Positions 28,707 to 35,336 of a DNA stretch of 56,664 nucleotides are shown piece by piece (the first letter of the stretch is position 1; the number at the start of each line of letters is the position of its first letter). Made by a program: the position numbers and the translations under genes. The stretch comes from Deltaproteobacteria bacterium. GTDB taxonomy: Bacteria; Desulfobacterota; Syntrophia; Syntrophales; UBA2210. The notes beneath the pieces were generated by a model. The model searched no databases and had not been told where the DNA came from. It worked only from the letters and a program-made list of their open reading frames with translations. The DNA is taken from NCBI GenBank assembly GCA_016933215.1, contig JAFGBH010000006.1, positions 1 to 56,664 of the forward strand, written 5' to 3'.

Positions 28707-30110
28707 ATGAGAAGGGAATCACGGGAATACAACTACGACTGGATGCTCTGGAGTATCCTCGACCATGCGGCGAAAAGCTGTGACGGTACGAAAAAAGAAT
28801 ACGAAAACCTCTGCACCCTCATTCCTCACTTTCGCGACGTTCTTGACGCACTCGTACGGCACGGCGAACCGGGCAGACTCTTCCTCAATCTGCTTTCCGA
28901 CTATTGCCAGAGGTGTATTTCGGCGCACGATAACGGCAAAAAAGTGGCACTCACCTCGTTTTGTGTCGCAACCCCCATACTTTATGCCTTTGATATGGTG
29001 CCTGTCTGCCTGGAGGCCATGACGGTCCTCGGCACCATTGTGCTGAAACGGGGAACAGCAGAGTACCTGGACTATTGCTGCGAGGTTGGTTTTACCGAGA
29101 CATCCTGCTCTGCCCAGAGAGGTGCCCTCGGGGCGTTTCTCGCAGGACTGGCTGTGCGCCCGGACATCATCGTCTGCGATTCTCCGGGTATCTGCGACAC
29201 CAATGCCAACTCCTTTGCCTTTGCATCTTCCTATCTCGATATACCCTTCTATCAGCTCAACTACCCGCCGTCGCTCACCGACGAGCGGGCAACGAGGTAC
29301 CACCGGGAAGACTTCAAAAACCTGATCGTATTCATTCAAGAGCAGACGGGTAATACCCTCGATGAAGATGTCCTGAGAACAGTCGTAGAGGAAACAAAAA
29401 AACAGGACAATCTTGCAAGTGAACTCCTCGAACTGCAACGGATCGTTCCATCCCCTGTGCCGGGCATATACGATCTTCTGCTCTATGGCGGAAAATTCAT
29501 GACGGGCGGTTTGAAAATCTACACAACGTTGCTTGAATCGATGCTGGAGACGGTAAAGAGAAATGCCGAGAGGGGCGTATCGGGAACAACATCCTCGAGA
29601 GAAAAGGCACGCGGGCTCTTCTGTTATATCGATCACTACACGACGAATATGCGATTCTGGGACTGGATGGATTATAATGAAATTGCCCATCTGGGATCAC
29701 TCCTCTTTACCTTCTGGCAGGAGGGGGCGGTCTATGCGGAAGATCATGAAAATGAGACCTATAGGATAGAGACTGACACCATGGATACAATGATCGATTC
29801 CCTCGCCGATCAGATGTCGAGAATGCCCATGGTGAAGCAGATACGGGGGCCCTATGATGCCCCGGGCATGTGGCTGGATGATTCCCTCGGAGCTGCGCGT
29901 CTCCTGCATGCGGATTTCGTCGCCTACATCGGGACGATGGGGTGCAGGAATACCTGGGGTATGGTGAAACTCCTTGCACGGGACCTGGAAAACCGGGGCA
30001 TACCCACGATGGTACTCTACGTTGATGCCTTTGACGATCGAATTGCCTCGTGGGAGGCAATGACTGATAAGATGGATGAATTTATAGCGCTAAGGAGAAT
30101 AGGTTTATGA
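28707..30110 (+). CDS. 2-hydroxyacyl-CoA dehydratase/benzoyl-CoA reductase family large subunit (BcrB/HgdA-like), copy 2
   Basis: This 467-aa protein is a close paralogue of the product at 26985, aligning end to end with most residues the same by eye. Cys 86, 124, 125, 134, 157 and 163 occur at the same positions (TSFCVATP, YCCEVGFTETSCSAQRG, VCDSPGICDTNA). As in copy 1, the usual PEE after the first Cys is missing. The C-terminus shares RGPYDAPGMWLDD and GCRNTWGMVKLLARDLE. It overlaps the first activator gene by 4 bp (ATGA). The pair arose by tandem duplication and may form an alpha-alpha' heterodimer or serve alternative substrates. Confidence 0.9.
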   Translation: MRRESREYNYDWMLWSILDHAAKSCDGTKKEYENLCTLIPHFRDVLDALVRHGEPGRLFLNLLSDYCQRCISAHDNGKKVALTSFCVATPILYAFDMVPVCLEAMTVLGTIVLKRGTAEYLDYCCEVGFTETSCSAQRGALGAFLAGLAVRPDIIVCDSPGICDTNANSFAFASSYLDIPFYQLNYPPSLTDERATRYHREDFKNLIVFIQEQTGNTLDEDVLRTVVEETKKQDNLASELLELQRIVPSPVPGIYDLLLYGGKFMTGGLKIYTTLLESMLETVKRNAERGVSGTTSSREKARGLFCYIDHYTTNMRFWDWMDYNEIAHLGSLLFTFWQEGAVYAEDHENETYRIETDTMDTMIDSLADQMSRMPMVKQIRGPYDAPGMWLDDSLGAARLLHADFVAYIGTMGCRNTWGMVKLLARDLENRGIPTMVLYVDAFDDRIASWEAMTDKMDEFIALRRIGL

Positions 30111-30910
30111 TAGTTGCAGGCTGTGATGTGGGGTCGCTCACGACGAAGGCAGTAATCCTTAATGAGAAAAGGGTGCTGGGACATGCCATTATCAAATCCT
30201 CATTCAAACCCGAGGAATCAGCTGAAGAGGTAATGAAAAAGGCCCTTGTCGCCGCAGGGCTCTCCATGAATGATATCGGTTTCTGTGTCGGTACCGGCTA
30301 TGGCAGGGATAGAATACCCTTTGTCGGCAGGGTCTTCTCTGAAATTGCCTGTCATGCGAAAGGGGCTCTGTGGCTTATGCCGCAGGTGAGGACCGTAATC
30401 GACATCGGCGGGCAGGACTGCAAGGCAATCAAGGTCGATAGAGATGGTACCATTCTAAAATTCATTACCAATGATAAATGTGCTGCCGGAACGGGGCGAT
30501 TCCTCGAGGTCATGGCAGGATTACTGGACATTGATCTGGACGAACTGGGAAGACTTTCGGCAGCAGCGAAAAACCCGCTTTCGCTTGCCGCTACCTGCAC
30601 GGTATGGGCCCAGGCAGAGGTTATCCACCATCTCAATGACGAGAAACCGATCCCCGATATTGCCTCTGCAATCAACCAAGCAATGGCGGTACGGGTTGCT
30701 ATACTTGCAAGGAATGTAGGGGTGGAAAGGGAGGTGTGCATGACCGGCGGGGTTGCAAAGAATGTGGCGGTAGTTGCGAACCTTGAGAAACTGCTCGATG
30801 TGAAGGTACGCAGACTGAGAGTTGATCCCCAGATGGTGGGGGCACTCGGGGCAGCGCTCTTGGCGCGGGAGAAGATGGAGGGCACGAAGGATGATCGTCG
30901 CGGGATGTGA
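30107..30910 (+). CDS. ASKHA-family ATPase activator (HgdC/BcrA/BadF type), first copy
   Basis: This 267-aa protein should hydrolyse ATP to drive a low-potential electron from a homodimer-bridging [4Fe-4S] cluster into the reductase. ATPase motifs are GCDVGSLTTKAVIL (5-18), VIDIGGQDCKAIKV (97-110) and MTGGVAKN. The cluster ligands of HgdC are conserved as Cys125 (NDKCAAGTGRF) and Cys164 (AATCTVWAQAEV). Length matches HgdC, not the longer BcrA. It is translationally coupled to the BcrB-like gene upstream and overlaps the second activator by 20 bp. Confidence 0.94.
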   Translation: MIVAGCDVGSLTTKAVILNEKRVLGHAIIKSSFKPEESAEEVMKKALVAAGLSMNDIGFCVGTGYGRDRIPFVGRVFSEIACHAKGALWLMPQVRTVIDIGGQDCKAIKVDRDGTILKFITNDKCAAGTGRFLEVMAGLLDIDLDELGRLSAAAKNPLSLAATCTVWAQAEVIHHLNDEKPIPDIASAINQAMAVRVAILARNVGVEREVCMTGGVAKNVAVVANLEKLLDVKVRRLRVDPQMVGALGAALLAREKMEGTKDDRRGM

Positions 30911-31670
30911 TATAGGCTCTCTCAGTGCGAAGGCCGTGATCCTGAAAGATGGGGGAATCCTTGCATATCAGGTGATACGAGCGAAATCAAGACCCGAGGA
31001 GTCGGCACGGGAAGTTATGGAAGATGTCATGGAACAATCTGATATTTCGATCGATTCCATCGATTACTGCGTCGGGACCGGCTACGGGAGAAACCAGATA
31101 CCCTTTGCCGATGCAGTCGAATCGGAGATCGCCTGCCATGGCAGGGGTGCCCAATGGCTCGTGCCGTCCATTCGCATGGTACTTGACATCGGCGGGCAGG
31201 ATGCAAAGGCGATACGTCTCGATGGGGCCGGTAATGTTATCAGGTATGTCTATAATGATAAATGTGCCTCCGGCACCGGCAGATTTATTGAGATCATGGC
31301 GGAGGCCCTGGGTGTTGCACTGGAGGATATGGGGGAGATATCTGCTCAGGCCGAAGAACCGGTTACCATCTCGAACCAGTGCGTGGTCTTCGCTGAAACC
31401 GAGATCATCTCTCTTATCAATGACGGCAGAAAGCTTCCCGATATCGTGGGAGGACTCCACCGCGCCATGGCACACCGGGTGGTATCACTGGCAAAGGGCA
31501 TCGAACTTGAAGAGGATATCGCCTTTACCGGCGGGGTTGCAAAAAACAGGGGAATGTTCTCGGCCCTCGAGGAGGCACTCGGTGTCACGATAAAAGGCAC
31601 GGGTGTTGATCCGCAGATAACGGGTGCTTTGGGAGCGGCCCTCTTCGCATCAGAGGCTGTAACTCTGTAA
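30891..31670 (+). CDS. ASKHA-family ATPase activator (HgdC/BcrD/BadG type), second copy
   Basis: This 259-aa paralogue of the preceding activator starts at the ATG at 30891 (MIVAGCDIGSLSAKAVIL), not the ORF-track start, because the N-terminus then aligns with its neighbour. It keeps VLDIGGQDAKAIRL, Cys125 (NDKCASGTGRF), Cys164 (SNQCVVFAETEI) and FTGGVAKN. Two adjacent activators are typical of benzoyl-CoA reductases (BcrA/BcrD, BadF/BadG), where they form a heterodimer; hydroxyacyl-CoA dehydratases generally use one. The ACS-like gene starts 1 bp after its stop. Confidence 0.94.
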   Translation: MIVAGCDIGSLSAKAVILKDGGILAYQVIRAKSRPEESAREVMEDVMEQSDISIDSIDYCVGTGYGRNQIPFADAVESEIACHGRGAQWLVPSIRMVLDIGGQDAKAIRLDGAGNVIRYVYNDKCASGTGRFIEIMAEALGVALEDMGEISAQAEEPVTISNQCVVFAETEIISLINDGRKLPDIVGGLHRAMAHRVVSLAKGIELEEDIAFTGGVAKNRGMFSALEEALGVTIKGTGVDPQITGALGAALFASEAVTL

Positions 31671-31671
31671 T

Positions 31672-32397
31672 ATGGGACTTTTTGAAGAAACCTTCAACGA
31701 AATAGAACATTTTCTCGACGGGCGACAACCACTGAGATCATGGAGGATATTGGATGGTAGCGTATGGCCGGCAGGGGGTAGGAGGAACATCGTCCTTGGT
31801 GACGATGTGGGCGTTGAACTGGGAAATCCGGAAAAAGGATCGGTATCCTCTATCATATGGACCGGCCGGAGAAAGAGGGTAAAGGACGAAACCGTTATAC
31901 TCATAGGTCCCGATATATCCGAGAGCATGGGGGAAAGCCTTCCCTACGGAAAGATTGTTTCTGTAGAGGTCGACGGTTTCAACGATGAAAATACCTACGA
32001 TCGCTACAGGGAGATGGAATCGATCAAGTACGACCTTGACCTGAGAGGCTATATGCTTCGGGCCGTCTCGCAATATCAGCGAGAGTGGTGCAGGATCAGC
32101 AGGGAGGCCGTCAGGGAGGGGTTCACCTTTCAGGCCCTGGGGAAGGCCTTGATCGAGAGACTCAAGGAACTCGAATACGTAAGGGGAGTGGAGATGTTAT
32201 TCGTCACGTCCAGTGAATCCGACGTGGCGTATTTAGGGGAGATTACTAAAGGGGTAACGCGGATTGTCGGTGCCATGCACAAGATGGCTGAGGAATTTTC
32301 TCTTGATTGTGACACCTGTGAATACCAGGACGTCTGCAATGAAGTCGGCGAACTACAAGGAATGAGGAAGGCCTTACAGAAAAAAGATGGGGATTGA
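31672..32397 (+). CDS. acetyl-CoA synthase/CdhC-like protein lacking the A-cluster domain
   Basis: This 241-aa protein resembles an N-terminal to middle part of the ACS/CODH beta subunit (AcsB/CdhC). I match ILIGPDISESMGESLPYGKI to the GPDI...PLGI segment, and WCRISREAVREGFTFQALGKAL to the WIRIS..A...GF...LGKAL segment. The C-terminal CDTCEYQDVC (Cys 213, 216, 222) falls where CdhC has CTLCQSFAPxHVC. The A-cluster domain with its Ni-Fe cysteines is absent, so it cannot be a working acetyl-CoA synthase. The Cys triplet could bind a metal or FeS cluster. It overlaps the ORF-track start of the next gene and sits directly after the second activator. Confidence 0.7.
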   Translation: MGLFEETFNEIEHFLDGRQPLRSWRILDGSVWPAGGRRNIVLGDDVGVELGNPEKGSVSSIIWTGRRKRVKDETVILIGPDISESMGESLPYGKIVSVEVDGFNDENTYDRYREMESIKYDLDLRGYMLRAVSQYQREWCRISREAVREGFTFQALGKALIERLKELEYVRGVEMLFVTSSESDVAYLGEITKGVTRIVGAMHKMAEEFSLDCDTCEYQDVCNEVGELQGMRKALQKKDGD

Positions 32398-32404
32398 GAG
32401 GGTA

Positions 32405-33166
32405 ATGAAAACAAAGACCATAGCCGTATTCGGCAAGGGTGGTGTCGGGAAAACCACGATATCGGCCATCATGCTGAACATTCTCGCCGAACGATGCGAC
32501 GGAAGTATACTCGCCATTGATGCAGACCCCTCGTATGGACTCGCCTTCGCGATGGGATTTGGGGTGAAAAAGACCGTTGACGATATACGAAAGGATATCA
32601 TCAAGAGTATAAAAAAGGGGATCAGACGTGATAAGGAAGATACACTGCGGATGCTTGACTATGAAGTCTTCGATGCCCTGACGCAGGGTACAAAGATTGC
32701 CTTTCTTGCAATAGGACGACCTGAAGACGAAGGGTGCTACTGCAAGGTCAACTATCTTTTGAAGGATATTATTGCCGACCTCGCCGGTAATTTTGATATT
32801 GTTCTCATCGATGGGGAGGCCGGAGTGGAGCAGATAAACAGAAGGGTAATGAAAACAGTTGATTCCCTGGTGCTCGTATCTGACACCTCTGCGAAGGGGA
32901 TAAATGTGGTGGAAACAATACGACATGTCGCCCATGACAACAGGGCCGTGGATTATCAAAAGATCGGACTCGTCATCAATCGGGCACGGAGTGAGGAAGA
33001 GGCTGAGCGCATACACCGGAATACGTCACTCGATCTTTTGGGCTGGATGCCCGATGATGACCTCATACGTGAATATGACTTTGAGGGAAGACCCCTGACG
33101 GACTTACCCCCCTCATCGACGACCAGGCAGATGGTGATCGGCGTTCTGGAAAAGCTGGGATTCTAA
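32405..33166 (+). CDS. CooC-type nickel-insertion ATPase (MinD/SIMIBI family)
   Basis: This 253-aa ATPase has the deviant Walker A FGKGGVGKTT (9-18), LAIDADPSYGLAFAMG and VLIDGEAGVEQINRR. The CxC motif GCYCKVNYLL (Cys111, Cys113) matches the metal-binding pair of CooC, which delivers nickel to CO dehydrogenase or ACS. The ATG at 32405 with GAGAGG just upstream is preferred over 32387. No CO dehydrogenase gene is in the window, so its client is probably the ACS-like protein or the reductase subunits. It is last in the cluster, followed by hairpins. Confidence 0.85.
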   Translation: MKTKTIAVFGKGGVGKTTISAIMLNILAERCDGSILAIDADPSYGLAFAMGFGVKKTVDDIRKDIIKSIKKGIRRDKEDTLRMLDYEVFDALTQGTKIAFLAIGRPEDEGCYCKVNYLLKDIIADLAGNFDIVLIDGEAGVEQINRRVMKTVDSLVLVSDTSAKGINVVETIRHVAHDNRAVDYQKIGLVINRARSEEEAERIHRNTSLDLLGWMPDDDLIREYDFEGRPLTDLPPSSTTRQMVIGVLEKLGF

Positions 33167-33178
33167 GATATTGAACCT

Positions 33179-33198
33179 CCCCGCAACACGTTGCGGGG
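33179..33198 (+). terminator. hairpin after the CooC-like gene
   Basis: CCCCGCAA and TTGCGGGG flank a 4-nt loop (CACG) 12 nt after the stop codon. There is no clean U-run, but position and stem strength fit the end of the cluster transcript. Confidence 0.5.
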
Positions 33199-33218
33199 AC
33201 CCTTCGATTGTTTAGTAA

Positions 33219-33266
33219 GTTAGAAATTATTTTCTGTGTTTTCCGGCAGAAAATAATTTCGCTAAC
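33219..33266. repeat. long imperfect inverted repeat
   Basis: GAAATTATTTTCTG (33223-33236) and CAGAAAATAATTTC (33247-33260) are a perfect 14-bp inverted repeat around a 10-nt spacer. GTTA/TAAC extends it with a 2-nt bulge. It could be a terminator-like structure or a remnant of a small mobile palindrome. Confidence 0.6.
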
Positions 33267-33388
33267 GCCCTTATCCCGTTTATCGGGATTAAGGAAAATA
33301 TTATTTTATATTCTCGCTTCCCCCTCTGCAAGTAGCGGGGAATGCGCTCGCTGTTCAATTCACTTTCAAGAATTTTTACGAGAAGAGG

Positions 33389-33416
33389 TTGACAAGAACG
33401 GGATTTATCGGATAGA
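33389..33416 (+). promoter_or_regulatory. candidate hisA promoter
   Basis: TTGACA is followed after 16 nt by GATAGA, the same pair and spacing as the candidate folD promoter. The distance to hisA is about 110 nt, and the leader contains the CCCGC-CGAA-GCGGG hairpin. Confidence 0.4.
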
Positions 33417-33525
33417 AAAAACCGTTTATAATCCCCTTCGGTGCCTCGTGAATGAGGGCATGAGTTGGAGAGTATCGTCTTTCCCGCCGAAGCGGGATCG
33501 TTTTGTTTCAAGGGAGAATCATCCG

Positions 33526-34260
33526 GTGATTGTAATACCCGCTATAGACATAAGGGATGGAAAATGTGTCCGCCTCCTTCAGGGTGATTTTGAGCGTACA
33601 ACCGTCTATTCGGACGACCCCGTAGATATGGCAAAGAAATGGCAGGAAAAAGGGGCCGCGCGCATCCACCTGGTCGATCTCGATGGCTCTCGCACCGGTC
33701 GTCCTCAAAACAGGGCGGTAATCGAGAGAATTGCCCGCGAGATAGACGTTCCCCTTCAGGTGGGTGGGGGAATCCGGGATATAAAAACCGTGAGAGACTA
33801 TATCGAAATGGGGGTCGGATATTGTATCGTGGGGACTGTTGCCCTGAAAGACAGAGATTTTGTGATTGAGGCATGTCAACGGTTCAACGATTCGATTATC
33901 CTTGGAATCGATGCACACGACGGAAAAATTTCCGTTGAGGGATGGACGGAACGTACAATCCTTACCCCCCTTGAGATTGCACAAAGTTATGAGGGATGCG
34001 GACTTGCGGCGATAGTCTATACCGACATAGCACGGGACGGTATGGAAACGGGAGTGAACATAGAAGCGACGAAAGAACTTGCTGAATCGGTGACGATTCC
34101 GATTATTGCCTCTGGCGGCGTGTCCGGTATTGATGATATACAAAAGCTCATCGATGTTGAGAAATCGGGAATCATAGGGGTCATCACGGGGAAGGCCCTC
34201 TATGAAGGAACCTTAACCCTGGAAGAGGCAGTGACGATGACTCGAATGACGGGTCGCTGA
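33526..34260 (+). CDS. hisA: ProFAR isomerase (HisA)
   Basis: This 244-aa TIM-barrel enzyme isomerises ProFAR in histidine synthesis. The GTG at 33526 (VIVIPAIDIRDGKCVRLLQG) was chosen because it gives the standard HisA N-terminus and length, with GGGAG about 9 nt upstream; the longer ORF adds about 106 unsupported residues. The catalytic Asp in PAIDIRDG and the second in VYTDIARDGMETG are intact, with phosphate-binding GGGIR and ASGGVSGIDD. It is separated from hisIGB by the reductase cluster, and hisH and hisF are absent from the window. Confidence 0.95.
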   Translation: MIVIPAIDIRDGKCVRLLQGDFERTTVYSDDPVDMAKKWQEKGAARIHLVDLDGSRTGRPQNRAVIERIAREIDVPLQVGGGIRDIKTVRDYIEMGVGYCIVGTVALKDRDFVIEACQRFNDSIILGIDAHDGKISVEGWTERTILTPLEIAQSYEGCGLAAIVYTDIARDGMETGVNIEATKELAESVTIPIIASGGVSGIDDIQKLIDVEKSGIIGVITGKALYEGTLTLEEAVTMTRMTGR

Positions 34261-34292
34261 TCTTCAGGGCTTGAGCGAGAGGGGCATAGGAT

Positions 34293-34637
34293 ATGGAAGA
34301 CTGCATATTTTGCAAGATTGTACGGGGGGAGATACCGAGTACCGTCGTCTATGAAAACGACGATGTTCTGGCCTTCGAGGACATTAATCCGATGGCCCCC
34401 GTTCATGTGGTGGTGATTCCAAAGAAACACATCGCAACCCTTATGGATGTAAAGGGGGATGAGATGGGCACAATGGGAAGTATCGTCTCCGCAGTCCAGG
34501 AGGTAGCGAAGATAAAGGGAATCGATGAGAAAGGGTTCAGGATGGTGGTAAACTGCAACGAGGAAGGTGGACAGCTTGTTTTTCACCTCCATATTCATGT
34601 TCTGGGCGGAAAGAGGTTACGGGACGAACTGGATTAG
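34293..34637 (+). CDS. HIT-family nucleotide hydrolase (HINT-like)
   Basis: This 114-aa histidine-triad protein carries FHLHIHVLGG (about 98-107), the HxHxHxx motif with the nucleophilic His. The N-terminus CIFCKIVRGEIPS has a CxxC that with His binds zinc in HinT relatives. It likely hydrolyses purine nucleoside phosphoramidates or adenylates. It is 32 bp after hisA. Substrate is inferred from the family. Confidence 0.94.
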   Translation: MEDCIFCKIVRGEIPSTVVYENDDVLAFEDINPMAPVHVVVIPKKHIATLMDVKGDEMGTMGSIVSAVQEVAKIKGIDEKGFRMVVNCNEEGGQLVFHLHIHVLGGKRLRDELD

Positions 34638-34731
34638 AAAATTTGACAATTCGATAAAAGCAATTAAATTAAAGTGGTGTCGCATATAACCGAATATTGA
34701 AGTGAGCGAGAAAAGCAGGGTGAGTGAAGCT

Positions 34732-35178
34732 ATGGATATGATAGTAAAAGTTGAAAATGAAATGAAAGATGCTGCCAAGGCGAGAGACAAGATACGATTG
34801 TCCGCGCTTCGCATGATGAAGGCCGCTCTCCATAACAGGGAAATAGACTCGAAAGACGGATTAACCGACCAGGATGCACTACAGGTACTATCTTCTCTTG
34901 CAAAACAGAGGAAGGATTCGATTGAACAGTTCAAAAATGGTGGAAGGCTGGAACTGGCTGAACGGGAAGAACAGGAACTCCATATAATCCAGGAATTTAT
35001 GCCCGATCAGATCTCCGAGGAGGAGATAGGGGCAATAATCGAAAAGGCCATCGAAGAGGTGGGGGCTGCCAGTGTCAGGGATATGGGCAAGGTCATGAAG
35101 GCCCTTATGCCTGAGATTACGGGACGGGCAGATGGCAAAGTCGTCAGTGAATTGGTAAAGGAAAGATTATCTTCTTGA
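34732..35178 (+). CDS. GatB/YqeY domain-containing protein
   Basis: This 148-aa helical protein matches stand-alone YqeY: KARDKIRLSALRMMKAALHN near the start and SVRDMGKVMKALMPEITGRADGKVVSELV at the end, the tRNA-binding tail domain of GatB. The ATG at 34732 is preferred over the GTG at 34702, because it gives the usual N-terminus; GTG 34720 is also possible. It stands upstream of dnaG-rpoD, where many bacteria have rpsU-yqeY. rpsU is missing here. Confidence 0.88.
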   Translation: MDMIVKVENEMKDAAKARDKIRLSALRMMKAALHNREIDSKDGLTDQDALQVLSSLAKQRKDSIEQFKNGGRLELAEREEQELHIIQEFMPDQISEEEIGAIIEKAIEEVGAASVRDMGKVMKALMPEITGRADGKVVSELVKERLSS

Positions 35179-35336
35179 TCTAAAGAGCCGGGGCAACAGA
35201 AATTTTCTACCGATCTATAGACTGTTAATCTTTCTTTTTCGTAAAGAGATTTCCGCAATTCCAGAATATGGCTATTCTGGTGTCCTAAGCATAAGAAGTT
35301 CTGTCCATACAAATTTGCCCGAAGAGGAAGAGAGAT

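Larger units (their letters stand above)
33167..33525. other. 359-bp palindrome-rich interval between the cluster and hisA
   Basis: This gap holds no convincing gene. It contains at least four hairpins: CCCCGCAA/TTGCGGGG at 33179-33198, the long repeat at 33219-33266, ATCCCG/CGGGAT at 33273-33289, and CCCGC-CGAA-GCGGG at 33483-33496 followed by TTTTG. A candidate promoter lies at 33389-33416. The ORF-track extension of hisA through it is not supported. Confidence 0.6.

Noticed and set aside
28719-29690. 323-aa minus-strand ORF
   Set aside because: It is antisense to the second BcrB-like gene and shows no family motif or RBS.
31672-33166. A genuine CO dehydrogenase/acetyl-CoA synthase locus
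   Set aside because: No CODH catalytic subunit, corrinoid protein subunits or A-cluster domain is present; only an ACS-like fragment protein and a CooC-type ATPase are found.
23742-33166. A standard class I benzoyl-CoA reductase operon (bcrCBAD)
   Set aside because: The two large subunits lack the PEE element, there are three catalytic-type subunits, both activators are short, and the ACS-like and CooC-like genes are extra; no dienoyl-CoA hydratase-type ring-cleavage genes adjoin.
33208-33525. N-terminal extension of hisA in the ORF track (about 106 residues)
   Set aside because: The stretch is full of palindromes and has no resemblance to HisA; the GTG at 33526 with an RBS gives the standard protein.
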